From: WHSW01 sp963846165
GTDB lineage: Bacteria; Actinomycetota; Thermoleophilia; Solirubrobacterales; 70-9
Reading direction: 5' to 3'
Length of the DNA stretch: 64,000 nucleotides
NCBI GenBank assembly: GCA_963846165.1
Contig: CAWJUU010000009.1
Location: forward strand, 62,001 to 126,000
Each line of letters begins with the position of its first letter. Positions within the stretch are counted from its first letter, which is position 1. The position numbers were made by a program, and so were the translations under genes. The notes under the pieces were generated by a model. It made no database searches, was not told where the DNA came from, and was given only the letters and a program-made list of their open reading frames with translations. Of this stretch, positions 8,715 through 17,581 are shown one piece after another.

Positions 8715-9269
8715 ATGGGAGAGCCGGGAACTCAAGACGTGGTCCGCTTGGAGGACCTCGAGGCCTCGCGCCAGCTCACCGGCCGCAAGCATGTCCTCTC
8801 GCTGCTGGTCGAGAACAAGCCCGGCGTCCTCGCCCGGATCGCGGGCCTCTTCAGCCGCCGCGGGTTCAACATCGACACGCTCGCGGTCGGCCCGACGGAG
8901 GACCCGGACACCTCGCGGATCACGCTGACGCTCGACGGCGCCGTGCACCCGATCGACCAGGTGACCAAGCAGCTTCACAAGCTCGTCAACGTGATCAAGA
9001 TCCGCGACATGGAGCCGGACTCGACGACGACCCGTGAGATGGCGCTGTTCCGGGTCAATGCCTCGGTCGAGAGCCGGGCCGAGATCATGCAGTTCGCAGA
9101 GATCTACGAGGCCAAGGTCGTCGACGTCTCGCGCCGCTCGCTGACGATCGAGGTCACCGGATCGCAGGACAAGATCGACTCCTTCGAGACCATCATCCGG
9201 CCCCACGGCCTGATCGAGATGGCCCGCACCGGCGAGGTCGCGATCGCAAAATCGCGCCCCGACCAGTAG
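8715..9269 (+). CDS. ilvN: Acetolactate synthase, small (regulatory) subunit
   Basis: The regulatory subunit that confers valine feedback inhibition on IlvB. ACT domain at the N-terminus: 'KHVLSLLVENKPGVLARIAGLFSRRGFNIDTLAVG' (about 24-58), followed by the ALS_ss C-terminal domain ('TREMALFRVNA', 'SLTIEVTGSQDKIDSF'). 184 aa, normal. The ilvB-ilvN gap contains a short AGCAGG-type tandem (8692-8710). menF begins 6 nt after the stop. Confidence 0.96.
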   Translation: MGEPGTQDVVRLEDLEASRQLTGRKHVLSLLVENKPGVLARIAGLFSRRGFNIDTLAVGPTEDPDTSRITLTLDGAVHPIDQVTKQLHKLVNVIKIRDMEPDSTTTREMALFRVNASVESRAEIMQFAEIYEAKVVDVSRRSLTIEVTGSQDKIDSFETIIRPHGLIEMARTGEVAIAKSRPDQ

Positions 9270-9275
9270 GCGCCG

Positions 9276-10670
9276 ATGATCGACACCGCCGGGGTTCTCG
9301 AATCGCTCGAGGACGCGCTGCGGCGGTCGAGCGCCGGCGCTCGGCGCCTGGTCACGGTCACTGCGGAGATCGAGGTCGGCGACCCCTCGGCCGCGGTGTT
9401 CGCTTCGCGGCTCGCCGGCGATCGCTGGTTTGCCTGGGAGCAGCCGGATCGCGACGGGTTCGCGCTCGCCGGCCTCGGATCGGCCCACGAAGCCGTCTCG
9501 CGCGGCCGCGGCCGGTTCGCCGACCTGGTTGCCGAGTGCACCGCGATCACCCGCGACCGACTCGCGCTCGAGCCCGAGGGCTTGCCCGCCGGAGCCGGGC
9601 CGGTATGGACGGGGGGCTTTGCCTTCGACCCCGACGGCGCACACGCGTCGCACTGGTCCTCGTTCCCGCCCGCGCTGCTCGTCCTTCCCGAGCTCTCGCT
9701 GCTGCGGACCGGCGCGCAGGCGTGGCTGACGCTGAGCGCGGTGGCCGGGCCTCGCAAGGATCCCGATCAGGTCTGCGCGCACCTCGGCCGCCGCCTCGCC
9801 TCGCTGGGCGAGGCGCCGTTTCCGATGCTCGACCCGCACCCCCGGGGCGAGAGCGCGATCACCAGCGTCACCCCGCCGGGGCGCTATGAGCAGGCGGTCG
9901 GGGCGGCGACGCGCCGGATCGCCGCCGGGGCGCTGGAGAAGGTCGTGCTCGCGCGCGAGGTTGCGGTCGAGGCGCCCGCCGCTCACGATCCCGCGGCGAC
10001 CTTCGGCGCCCTGCGGGAGGCGTTTCCGTCGTGCTTCTGCTTCTGCGCCGGCTCCGCCGAGGGCGCCTTTCTCGGAGCCAGTCCCGAGCTCCTGGTCCGC
10101 CGTCGGGGCGCGAGCGTGGCCACGGTCGCGCTCGCCGGTTCGACCCGCCGCAGCGCCGACCCGGCGGTCGACGATCACCTCGGCGAGCAGCTCCTGCGCA
10201 GCGCCAAGGATCGCTCCGAGCATGCGATCGTCGCCCGCCGGATCAAGCGTGCACTCGGACAGCGGTCGGTCTGGGTCGAGGCCGACGCCGACCCGGCGGT
10301 GGTCAAGGTCGCGAACATCCAGCATCTCGCGACCTCGGTTCACGCCCAGCTCGCCGAGCCGCTCTCGGCGATCGAGCTCGCCGGGCTGCTGCACCCGACC
10401 CCGGCCGTGGGCGGCGAGCCCGGCGATGCCGCGCTGGCGGTGATCGCCGAGCTCGAGGACATCGACCGCGGCTGGTACGCGGGGCCGGTCGGGTGGATGG
10501 ACGGCGCCGAGGACGGCGAGCTCTGCGTCGCGCTGCGCTCGGCGCTGCTGCGCGACCGCACCGCGCACCTGTTCGCCGGCGCCGGGATCGTCGCCGACTC
10601 CGATCCCGCCGCCGAGCTCGCCGAGACCGAGCTCAAGCTCGAGGCGCTGTTGCCGCTGCTGGCCGGTTAG
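9276..10670 (+). CDS. menF: Isochorismate synthase (menaquinone branch)
   Basis: Converts chorismate to isochorismate, the entry step of menaquinone synthesis. C-terminal chorismate-binding domain: 'ALEKVVLAREVAVEAP' (catalytic Lys near 222), 'FLGASPELLVRR', 'ALAGSTRRS', 'HAIVARRIKRAL', 'LLHPTPAVGGEPGDAAL' and 'WYAGPVGWMD' are the family signatures; the N-terminal 200 residues are the less conserved half. 464 aa is typical. MenF is preferred over a siderophore EntC because menD, menC, menA, menB and menE follow within 9 kb. It is co-directional with ilvBN, so transcription may be shared. Confidence 0.93.
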   Translation: MIDTAGVLESLEDALRRSSAGARRLVTVTAEIEVGDPSAAVFASRLAGDRWFAWEQPDRDGFALAGLGSAHEAVSRGRGRFADLVAECTAITRDRLALEPEGLPAGAGPVWTGGFAFDPDGAHASHWSSFPPALLVLPELSLLRTGAQAWLTLSAVAGPRKDPDQVCAHLGRRLASLGEAPFPMLDPHPRGESAITSVTPPGRYEQAVGAATRRIAAGALEKVVLAREVAVEAPAAHDPAATFGALREAFPSCFCFCAGSAEGAFLGASPELLVRRRGASVATVALAGSTRRSADPAVDDHLGEQLLRSAKDRSEHAIVARRIKRALGQRSVWVEADADPAVVKVANIQHLATSVHAQLAEPLSAIELAGLLHPTPAVGGEPGDAALAVIAELEDIDRGWYAGPVGWMDGAEDGELCVALRSALLRDRTAHLFAGAGIVADSDPAAELAETELKLEALLPLLAG

Positions 10671-10765
10671 GCAGTCCCGGTCCGGGGTTGCCGTTTCGCG
10701 CGCCAGGCTCTAGGGTCCGGCGAACCAGGGAGCCCGCCGCTGCGGGCCCGACGAGAGGGAGATCA

Positions 10766-11512
10766 ATGATCGGGCGGCTGAAGGACCATCTGCGACACCA
10801 TGCGATCGCCTACGTGGCGCTGTTCATCGTCCTCGGCGGCACCGCGGTAGCGTTGCCGGGCAAGGGATCGGTGACCTCGAACGACATCGCGAAAAAGGCG
10901 GTGAAGACGAAGGCGATCGCCAAGAAGGCGGTGAAGACGAAGAACCTCGGCAACGGGGCGGTGACGACCGCGAAGATCGCCGGCGACGCCGTCACCGGTG
11001 CGAAGGCCGACGAGGCGAGCTTCAAGGGCCTGATCGAGGGTGACGGGCGCCAGGAGACGGTCAGCTACACCGAGCCCGCCGTCGGCTTTCTGCCCACTTC
11101 CCGGATCCTGGCCGAGGTGCCCGGCATGGGCGTGATCGAGTTCATCGCTTGCTTCCCGGAGGACTCAGCCGGCGCGGCGGACATCCGCACTCGGGCGCTC
11201 GCGTTCGACGATGCGCAGCCGTATTTCGCCGCCGGAACGGTGACGGGCGGGGGCAATCCGTCCGGCGCCAGCCCTGGCACCACCACGGACCAGTTCGCTG
11301 GGATCCTCACGGCGGGCGGCGGCAACCCGCTGATCGCCGAATCCGCCCCAGGAGCCCTCGGCGTGAGCGGATGGTGGGACTGGCACATGTCGCGCGGTAC
11401 CGGCAACGCGACGGTCGGCGCCCACGTGAGCGTGAGCGGGTTCAACAGCTCCAGCTCGATAACTCCGACCGGCGAGTGCACGGTCACCGCGACCGTGGAG
11501 TACCAGGACTAG
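10766..11512 (+). CDS. Exported protein of Thermoleophilia type with N-terminal signal anchor and Lys/Asn repeats
   Basis: A 248-residue protein starting 'MIGRLKDHLRHHAIAYVALFIVLGG', a signal or anchor sequence recurrent in Solirubrobacterales secreted proteins. It is followed by a repeat-rich segment ('IAKKAVKTKAIAKKAVKTKNLGNGAVTTAKIAG', about residues 38-75) and a beta-rich C-terminal domain with two Cys (FIACFPE, TGECTVT) that could form a disulfide. Function unknown; surface-exposed protein likely. GAGGGAG ribosome-binding site before ATG 10766. Confidence 0.8.
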   Translation: MIGRLKDHLRHHAIAYVALFIVLGGTAVALPGKGSVTSNDIAKKAVKTKAIAKKAVKTKNLGNGAVTTAKIAGDAVTGAKADEASFKGLIEGDGRQETVSYTEPAVGFLPTSRILAEVPGMGVIEFIACFPEDSAGAADIRTRALAFDDAQPYFAAGTVTGGGNPSGASPGTTTDQFAGILTAGGGNPLIAESAPGALGVSGWWDWHMSRGTGNATVGAHVSVSGFNSSSSITPTGECTVTATVEYQD

Positions 11513-11618
11513 GACGTGCGCGCCAAACGGCGAGGCGCCGCTGCGGGCCAAGCCGCGGGGCGCGGATCTTGAGCGCGGCGCTGTCCGCTTCCGCCGCCGG
11601 CTGATCTACCCTCGGCGC

Positions 11619-12833
11619 GTGGGTCCCAGAACGCGGATCGCGTTCGCGGCGACCATGGTGGTCGTCCTCGCGCCGCCGGCCGTGGCGCAGGCCGCGGTCC
11701 GCTACGCCGAGCCTGGCGGCAACGGCCCGGCCGCGAGCTGCCCCGAGGCCGATCCGTGCGAGATCCAGGCGGCGGTCGAGAACGGGATGGGAACGCCCGG
11801 GGACGAGGTGATCCTGCGGCCGGGCACCTACGACCTCGGCGGCGGCACGCTTGACGTCGACTTCGACACCGTGCTCCACGGCGCTGCCGGGTCGCCGCCG
11901 CCACGGATCGTCTCCTCGGGGGCGGTCGTTTACGTGCTCGAGGCGAGCGTGGTCCGCGACGTGACGATCGAGTCGACGAGCCCGGGCTCGCTGGCGCTTA
12001 CCGCATTCGGCTCGGCCACGGTCGAGCGCGTGACCGCGATCGCCACCGACGGCGGCTCGCGAGCATGCATCCTCACCTCCTGGGAGATCCTCCGCGACAG
12101 CGTCTGCTGGTCTCAGGAGGCGGTCGCGCTCGAGGCCGACCTGACTTCAGGCCCGATTCGAAACGTGACCGCGGTCGGCGGGACCTTCGGCATTCTCGCC
12201 AACGCCGAGGCCCCCGAGACGGTGGCGATCGACGCCGTCAACGTGATCGCCCGTGGAGAGACGGCCGACGTCCGCACCCAGGGAGCCGGTACCGCGACCG
12301 TCTCGCTCGGCTCCTCGAACTACGCCACCGAGAGCCAGGGCGCCGGCGCGATCACCGACCCCGGCACGGCCTTCAACCAGACCAGCCCGCCGCTGTTCGC
12401 CAACGCCCTGGTCGGTGACTTCCACCAGCTGCCGGGCTCGCCGACGGTCAACAGCGGCAACGTGATCGCGGGCCAGCTCGGGACGGCCGACGTCGACGGC
12501 GAAGGCAGGATCCAGGGAGCTTCGATCGACATCGGCGCCGACGAGCTCGACGAGATCGCCCCGGAGACGACGATCACGAAGGCGCCGAAGAACCGGGTGA
12601 AGACGAAGAAGCGGCGCAAGCGGGCGACGATCATGTTCGAGGCCGACGATCCCGCCGCCTCGTTCGCATGCAGCCTCGACCGCAAGCCGTTCGCGCCCTG
12701 CACGTCGCCGTTCACGAAGAGGGTGAAGAAGGGCAGGCACCGCTTCGAGGTCGCCGCCACCGACGCGGCCGGCAACGCCGATCAGACCCCCGACGATGCT
12801 CGCTGGAAGCTGAAGCGAAAGCGCGAGCGCTGA
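11619..12833 (+). CDS. Secreted parallel beta-helix protein with C-terminal Ig-like domain
   Basis: A 404-residue protein: signal peptide 'RIAFAATMVVVLAPPAVAQAA' (cleavage near 27), then 'VRYAEPGGNGPAASCPEADPCEIQAAVE', the opening of right-handed beta-helix (polymorphic outer-membrane/pectate-lyase-like) proteins. About 250 residues of helix coils follow, ending 'DVDGEGRIQGASIDIGADELDE'. The tail (about 310-400) is a Lys/Arg-rich Ig-like domain, 'PETTITKAPKNRVKTKKRR' to 'HRFEVAATDAAGNAD', found at the end of many secreted proteins in this lineage. Enzymatic residues not evident; function unknown. GTG start at 11619. Confidence 0.8.
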   Translation: MGPRTRIAFAATMVVVLAPPAVAQAAVRYAEPGGNGPAASCPEADPCEIQAAVENGMGTPGDEVILRPGTYDLGGGTLDVDFDTVLHGAAGSPPPRIVSSGAVVYVLEASVVRDVTIESTSPGSLALTAFGSATVERVTAIATDGGSRACILTSWEILRDSVCWSQEAVALEADLTSGPIRNVTAVGGTFGILANAEAPETVAIDAVNVIARGETADVRTQGAGTATVSLGSSNYATESQGAGAITDPGTAFNQTSPPLFANALVGDFHQLPGSPTVNSGNVIAGQLGTADVDGEGRIQGASIDIGADELDEIAPETTITKAPKNRVKTKKRRKRATIMFEADDPAASFACSLDRKPFAPCTSPFTKRVKKGRHRFEVAATDAAGNADQTPDDARWKLKRKRER

Positions 12834-12846
12834 TCGAGCGCCGGCC

Positions 12847-14598
12847 TCAGCCGAGAGCGCTCGCAACCGCCTCCGCCGCAGCCGCGCCGAGCCGCTCATG
12901 CAGCGCCACGTTCGTGGTCCGGTCGACCGGAATCTCGATCAACCCCGTGTCGCCGGTGACATCGCCGAGCTTGGCGAGGTCGCTGACCCGCTCGTAGCCG
13001 AGCCCGTAGAGCGCGGCGACCCGCTCGAGCTCGAGCCCGAGTGGCGTCCCGAGCAGCGCCTCGAACTCCTCCCGCTCGATCTGGCCGGCCTGGGGCAGGA
13101 ACTCGAAGATCCCGCCGCCGTCGTTGTTGAGGACGACGATCCGGACCGCAGCCTCTACATGCCGCAGCGCCGCGAGCGCGTTCATATCGTGAAAGAGCCC
13201 GAGGTCGCCGGTGACGATCCATGCCGGCCGGCCGCTCGCCGCCGCGGCGCCGATCCCCGAGGAGACGAGGCCGTCGATCCCGTTCGCCCCGCGGTTGCAG
13301 AGGAAGCGCACGTCCGCCGGGCCCGAGCCGACGAACGCCTCCTGGTCGCGGATCGGCATGCTCGAGGCGGTGTAGACGAGCTCGCCGTCGGAGTAGAGGC
13401 GCCCGAGCGCGGCGTGAGCACCGGGCTCGGTCGGCTCGCCGAGCGCCTCGAGCTCAGCGGCGATCGCCGCCTCGGCGGCGTTTGCCGCGGCGAGCCACAG
13501 CTCGAGCCAGGAGCGCTTGGGAGCGCTCGCGAGCCGGCCGGCAAGCTCGGCCGCCAGGGCGCCCGGTTGAGCACGGACGATCGCGCCCGCGAGCCGCGTC
13601 GGCTCGTTCCAGCCTCCGGCCGGGTCGATCATGAGCTGTGCGGTCTGCTCGAGCGCCGCAAGCCACTGCCGCAGTGGCTTGCAGGTGGGCATCTCACCGA
13701 CCCGCAGGACCAGCTCCGGCTCGAGCGCCTCGGGGCGGGCGCGCGCGCAGTACTCGTAGGAGGGGACGATCGTCGAGCGGTCGTGGGCGCCGAAGCGAAG
13801 CTGCGAGGTCGCGTCGGCGAGGATCGGATAGCCGGCGGCGGCCGAGAGGGAGACGATCGCCGCGGTCTGCACGGCGGGCATCCGGCCGGCGATGATCAGC
13901 CCGCGGGGCGCCGCCTCGATCCGCTCCGCGAGGGTGGCGACGAGCTCGGGCTCGGGTTGCTGCGGAGGTTTGGGGACGGTGGTCAGCGGGCGGTCGCCGT
14001 CGCGGCCCTCGAGCGCCAGCGGCGAGGTCGCGGTGACGTCCTCGGGCCGCGGCTCAGGCCCGAGCGGGTCGCGCCAGGCGACGTTCAGGTGCACCGGGCC
14101 GGGGCGCGGATCGCCCGCCGCGGTCGCGAACGCCCGGCAGGCGACCGAGCGGAAGTGCAGGAGCCCGGAATCGTCGGCCTCGTGGGTGCCGAGCTCGCAG
14201 AACCAGCGCACCGACGAGCCGTAGAGCTTGAGCTGGTCGATCGTCTGCCCGGCGCCGATCCCGCGCAGCTCCGGGGGCCGGTCGGCGGTGAGCACGATCA
14301 GCGGCACCGCCGCCTCGTCGGCCTCGCAGACGGCCGGATGGAGGTTGGCCGCGGCGGTGCCCGACGTGCAGAGCACCGCGACCGGTCTGCCCGTCGCCTG
14401 GGCTGCGCCGAGGGCGAAGAAGCCGCCCGAGCGCTCGTCGACGATCGCGCGGGCTTCGATTGCCGGCTCGCGCCAGAGCGCCAGCGCCAGCGGGGTCGAG
14501 CGAGACCCGGGGCAGATCACCGCGTCGCGCACACCGCAGCGCGCCAGCTCCTCGACCATCGCCGAGGCGAGCGCCGTGTTGCGATTGGTCGGGTCCAT
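12847..14598 (-). CDS. menD: 2-succinyl-5-enolpyruvyl-6-hydroxy-3-cyclohexene-1-carboxylate synthase
   Basis: ThDP enzyme joining isochorismate and 2-oxoglutarate in menaquinone synthesis. Signatures: 'MDPTNRNTALASAMVEELARCGVRDAVICPGSRSTPLALAL', 'DERSGGFFALGAAQATGRPVAVLCTSGTAAANLHPAV', 'LTADRPPELRGIGAGQTIDQ', 'NRGANGIDGLVSSGIGAA' and 'TGDLGLFHDMNAL' (ThDP motif near residue 460), 'VLNNDGGGIFEFLPQA'. 583 aa, normal. First gene met of the minus-strand set menB-menA-menC-menD, of which it is the last; 24 nt separate its ATG from the menC stop. Confidence 0.96.
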   Translation of the reverse strand: MDPTNRNTALASAMVEELARCGVRDAVICPGSRSTPLALALWREPAIEARAIVDERSGGFFALGAAQATGRPVAVLCTSGTAAANLHPAVCEADEAAVPLIVLTADRPPELRGIGAGQTIDQLKLYGSSVRWFCELGTHEADDSGLLHFRSVACRAFATAAGDPRPGPVHLNVAWRDPLGPEPRPEDVTATSPLALEGRDGDRPLTTVPKPPQQPEPELVATLAERIEAAPRGLIIAGRMPAVQTAAIVSLSAAAGYPILADATSQLRFGAHDRSTIVPSYEYCARARPEALEPELVLRVGEMPTCKPLRQWLAALEQTAQLMIDPAGGWNEPTRLAGAIVRAQPGALAAELAGRLASAPKRSWLELWLAAANAAEAAIAAELEALGEPTEPGAHAALGRLYSDGELVYTASSMPIRDQEAFVGSGPADVRFLCNRGANGIDGLVSSGIGAAAASGRPAWIVTGDLGLFHDMNALAALRHVEAAVRIVVLNNDGGGIFEFLPQAGQIEREEFEALLGTPLGLELERVAALYGLGYERVSDLAKLGDVTGDTGLIEIPVDRTTNVALHERLGAAAAEAVASALG

Positions 14599-14622
14599 GC
14601 CGAGAACGCTAACCGCGGCAGC

Positions 14623-15723
14623 TCAGAGCCGGTGCTTGGCCAGCGTGTCCTCGTCGATCTCGACCCCGAGGCCCGGGGCGTCGGGCGGGCTCAGGAGGTC
14701 GTCGTCGAGCGTGCATTCGCGCGTCGCGATCGTCTCCGAGAAGAGGAGCTGGGTGGCGAGGCCGTGCGCGAGGCCGGTGGCGGGCCCGGTGAACGGCAGC
14801 GCCTGCGCCGCGTGGGCCGCGGCGGCGATCCCCAGCGGGCCGTCGAGAGCGCTGGAGAGGTAGATCGGCAGGTGGCCGGCGATCCCGTTGGCCTCGCCGA
14901 TCCCGCCGACCTTGGCGAGCTTGACGGTCGCCAGGTCGCAGGCGCCGGCCGCTCGCTGGGCGTCCTTGCCGCGCTCGACGCTTTCGTCGGCCGCCACCGG
15001 GATCGTGGTCGCGGTGGTCACCTCGGCAAGCTCACGCAGCCCGGCGACCGGCTGCTCGACCAGCTCGATCCCGAGCGGCTCGACCATCCGCAGCACGCCG
15101 AGCGCCTCGGCGACGCTCCAGGCGCCGTTGGCGTCGAGCCGGATCCGCGCCTCGGGCCCGAGCATCTCGCGCACCGCGCGCACCTGGGCGACGTCGTCGC
15201 CCGCCCCGAGCTTGAGCTTGAAGGTGGAGAACCCAAGCCCCGCCCAGCGCTCGGCGTCGGCCGCCACCTGGTCGGGGGCTGCGGCGATCAGGGTCGCGTT
15301 GCAGCGCACCGGCTCGGCTTGCTGCGCGCCGAGCAGCTCCCAGACCGGCTTGCCGGAGGCCTTGCCGGCGAGATCGAAGACCGCCATCTCGAGCGCCGCC
15401 TTTGCTGGACCGGGCAGGCGGCGGCCGGCGGCGACGTGGATGAACGCGTCGACCGCGGCGCGCATGGGCTCGGGGCCGGCGAAGTCGGAGAGGTCCGCAC
15501 GCCGAAAGCGCCGCGAGGCGCGCAGCAGCCCGCGCTGGATCGTGCGCAGATCGGCGCCGCCGCGAAGCGCGAGCGGCACCGCCTCGCCGAGGCCCTCGAG
15601 CTCGGAGTCGGTCCGCAGCCGGACGAGCAGCATCTCGCGGCGCTCGAGGGTCCCTCGAGCGGTTATGTAGGGCTCCGCGAACGGCAGCGCATAGGGGACG
15701 AGCTCGACCTCGGTGACCTTCAT
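14623..15723 (-). CDS. menC: o-Succinylbenzoate synthase (enolase superfamily)
   Basis: Dehydrates SHCHC to o-succinylbenzoate. Enolase/muconate-lactonizing fold: N-terminal capping domain 'VELVPYALPFAEPYITARG', catalytic Lys pair in 'FSTFKLKLG' near residue 165, metal ligands in 'RIRLDANGAWS' (Asp near 192), 'ELVEQPVAG' (Glu) and 'VAADESVERG' (Asp/Glu), and the final Lys in 'VKLAKVGG'. A dipeptide epimerase or NSAR is the other possibility from sequence alone; the men neighbours decide for MenC. It lies 4 nt from the menA stop. Confidence 0.92.
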   Translation of the reverse strand: MKVTEVELVPYALPFAEPYITARGTLERREMLLVRLRTDSELEGLGEAVPLALRGGADLRTIQRGLLRASRRFRRADLSDFAGPEPMRAAVDAFIHVAAGRRLPGPAKAALEMAVFDLAGKASGKPVWELLGAQQAEPVRCNATLIAAAPDQVAADAERWAGLGFSTFKLKLGAGDDVAQVRAVREMLGPEARIRLDANGAWSVAEALGVLRMVEPLGIELVEQPVAGLRELAEVTTATTIPVAADESVERGKDAQRAAGACDLATVKLAKVGGIGEANGIAGHLPIYLSSALDGPLGIAAAAHAAQALPFTGPATGLAHGLATQLLFSETIATRECTLDDDLLSPPDAPGLGVEIDEDTLAKHRL

Positions 15724-15727
15724 CGGC

Positions 15728-16660
15728 CTAGCTCGCGATCAGCAGGCCGACGGAGAGCAGGACGCTGAACGCGGCCAGCAACGCGCCGCTCTGCGCCAGG
15801 GCCGCGTTCAGCGTCGGGCCGTCGGTGGCGCCGAAGACCGCACGCACCGGCTTGTTCGCGAGCGGGGCGGCCAGCAACGCGAGCAGCGCCCAGCCGGGCC
15901 CGCCGGCGGCCGCGAGACCAATCGGCAGGACGGCGAAGGCGCCGCCGACGAGCACCGCGTACAGCCGCCGGGTTCGCTCCCGTCCGAGCCGCACCGCGAG
16001 CGTGCGCTTGCCGGCGCGGCGGTCGGTGTCGATGTCGCGGACGTTGTTGACGACGAGGATCACGGTCGAGAGGAAGCCGATCGGGATCGAGAGCGCGAAC
16101 GGGAGCCAGTCGAGCTCCTCGAGCTGGACGAAGTAGGACCCGTTGACCGCGACGAGGCCGAAGAAGAGGAAGACGAACAGCTCGCCCATGCCGGCGTAGC
16201 CGTAGGGCCGGGGGCCGCCCGTGTAGAGGACGCCGGCGGCGATCGAGGCCACGCCGACGGCGAGGATCACCGGCCCGGCGACGGTCGCGAGGTAGACGCC
16301 GGCGACCGCGGCGCCGGCGAACGCGAGCCAGGTCGCATACAGCACCCGCCGCGGCGCGACCAGGCCGGACGAGGTCACGCGCACCGGGCCGAGCCGGTCG
16401 GCGGTGTCGGCGCCGCGCTTGGCGTCGGAGTAGTCGTTGGCGAGGTTGGTGCCGATCTGGATCAAGATCGAGCCGACCAGCGCGGCGACGAAGGCGCCCC
16501 ATCGGAATACCGGATCGCAGAAGACGAGCACGTAGCCGGGATCGCCGGCGATCCCATCCGCGACTGACCCGCAGGCATCGTTCGACGCCCACCAGGCCGC
16601 CGCGCTCCCCACGAGCACCGGCGCGATCGCGGCGGGCAGCGTGCGCGGGCGCGCCGCCAT
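15728..16660 (-). CDS. menA: 1,4-dihydroxy-2-naphthoate polyprenyltransferase
   Basis: UbiA-family membrane enzyme that prenylates DHNA to demethylmenaquinone. The first Asp-rich motif is 'NLANDYSDAKRGAD' (about 73-86), the second 'VVNNVRDIDTDRRAGKRTLAVRLG' (about 190-213); eight or nine hydrophobic helices surround them. ATG at 16660 gives 310 aa and begins 'MAARPRTLPAAIAPVLVG', the normal MenA N-terminus; the frame is open further upstream but that part overlaps menB. 17 nt after the menB stop. Confidence 0.94.
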   Translation of the reverse strand: MAARPRTLPAAIAPVLVGSAAAWWASNDACGSVADGIAGDPGYVLVFCDPVFRWGAFVAALVGSILIQIGTNLANDYSDAKRGADTADRLGPVRVTSSGLVAPRRVLYATWLAFAGAAVAGVYLATVAGPVILAVGVASIAAGVLYTGGPRPYGYAGMGELFVFLFFGLVAVNGSYFVQLEELDWLPFALSIPIGFLSTVILVVNNVRDIDTDRRAGKRTLAVRLGRERTRRLYAVLVGGAFAVLPIGLAAAGGPGWALLALLAAPLANKPVRAVFGATDGPTLNAALAQSGALLAAFSVLLSVGLLIAS

Positions 16661-16677
16661 CAACCAGATGCGCGGGT

Positions 16678-17556
16678 TCAAGGCCGCTTCGGGAACTTCG
16701 AGAAATCCGGGCGCCGCCGCTCCTTGTAGGAGTCGCGCCCCTCCTGGCCCTCCTCGGTCATGTAGAAGAGCAGGGTCGCGTCGTGGGAGAGCTGCTGCAG
16801 GCCGGTGAGCCCGTCCTCGGCGGCGTTGAAGCTCGACTTCAGCAGCCGCAATGACAGGGGGGAGAGCGATGCGATCTCGCGCGCCCAGGCGACGTACTCG
16901 CGCTCCAGCTCTGCCACCGGCACGACCGCGTTCACGAGTCCCATCTCGAGCGCCTCGCCGGCGTCGTAGAGCCGGCACAGGAACCAGATCTCCTTCGCTT
17001 TGCGCACCCCCACCGCCCGGGCCAGCAATCCGGCGCCGAACCCGCCGTCGAAGCTGCCGACCCGCGGCCCCGTCTGGCCGAACTGCGCGTTCTCGCCCGC
17101 GATCGAGAGGTCGCAGACCAGATGCAGGATCTGCCCGCCGCCGACGGCGTAGCCGGCGACGGCGGCGATCACCGGCTTCGGCAGGCGGCGGATCTGGACG
17201 TGGAGGTCTCCGGCGTCGAGCCGGCCGACGCCCTGCTCGGCGACCTCGTCGTCGCCCATGTAGCCGTCGTCGCCGCGGATCCGCTGGTCGCCGCCGGAGC
17301 AGAACGCCTCCTCACCGGCCCCGGTGAGCACGACCGCGGCGACCTCGATGTCGTCGCGTGCGCGCCGGAAGGCGTCTCGAAGCTCGGCCAGCGTCTGGGG
17401 ACGGAACGCGTTGTGGACCTCCGGCCGGTCGATCGTGATCCGGGCGATCGATTCGGCGCGCTCGTAGAGGATGTCCTCGTAGGAGGCGGCCTCGCGCCAC
17501 TCGATCGGCGCGTGGAGCTCGTCGCTGGTGGGTGCGTCCTTGTGCGGGGTCGGCAC
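16678..17556 (-). CDS. menB: 1,4-dihydroxy-2-naphthoyl-CoA synthase
   Basis: Crotonase-fold enzyme closing the second naphthoate ring from o-succinylbenzoyl-CoA. Signatures: 'IARITIDRPEVHNAFRPQTL', 'VLTGAGEEAFCSGGDQRIRGDDGY' (oxyanion hole and MenB-specific loop), 'IRRLPKPVIAAVAGYAVGGGQILHLVCDLSIAG', 'GQTGPRVGSFDGGFGAGLLAR' and the C-terminal 'GRDSYKERRRPDFSKFPKRP', all diagnostic of MenB. I place the start at GTG 17556 (292 aa); the frame continues upstream but would run into the divergent menE gene, whose ATG is only 25 nt away. Confidence 0.94.
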   Translation of the reverse strand: MPTPHKDAPTSDELHAPIEWREAASYEDILYERAESIARITIDRPEVHNAFRPQTLAELRDAFRRARDDIEVAAVVLTGAGEEAFCSGGDQRIRGDDGYMGDDEVAEQGVGRLDAGDLHVQIRRLPKPVIAAVAGYAVGGGQILHLVCDLSIAGENAQFGQTGPRVGSFDGGFGAGLLARAVGVRKAKEIWFLCRLYDAGEALEMGLVNAVVPVAELEREYVAWAREIASLSPLSLRLLKSSFNAAEDGLTGLQQLSHDATLLFYMTEEGQEGRDSYKERRRPDFSKFPKRP

Positions 17557-17581
17557 TGGGCCGCAACAATACGAGGCCGCC

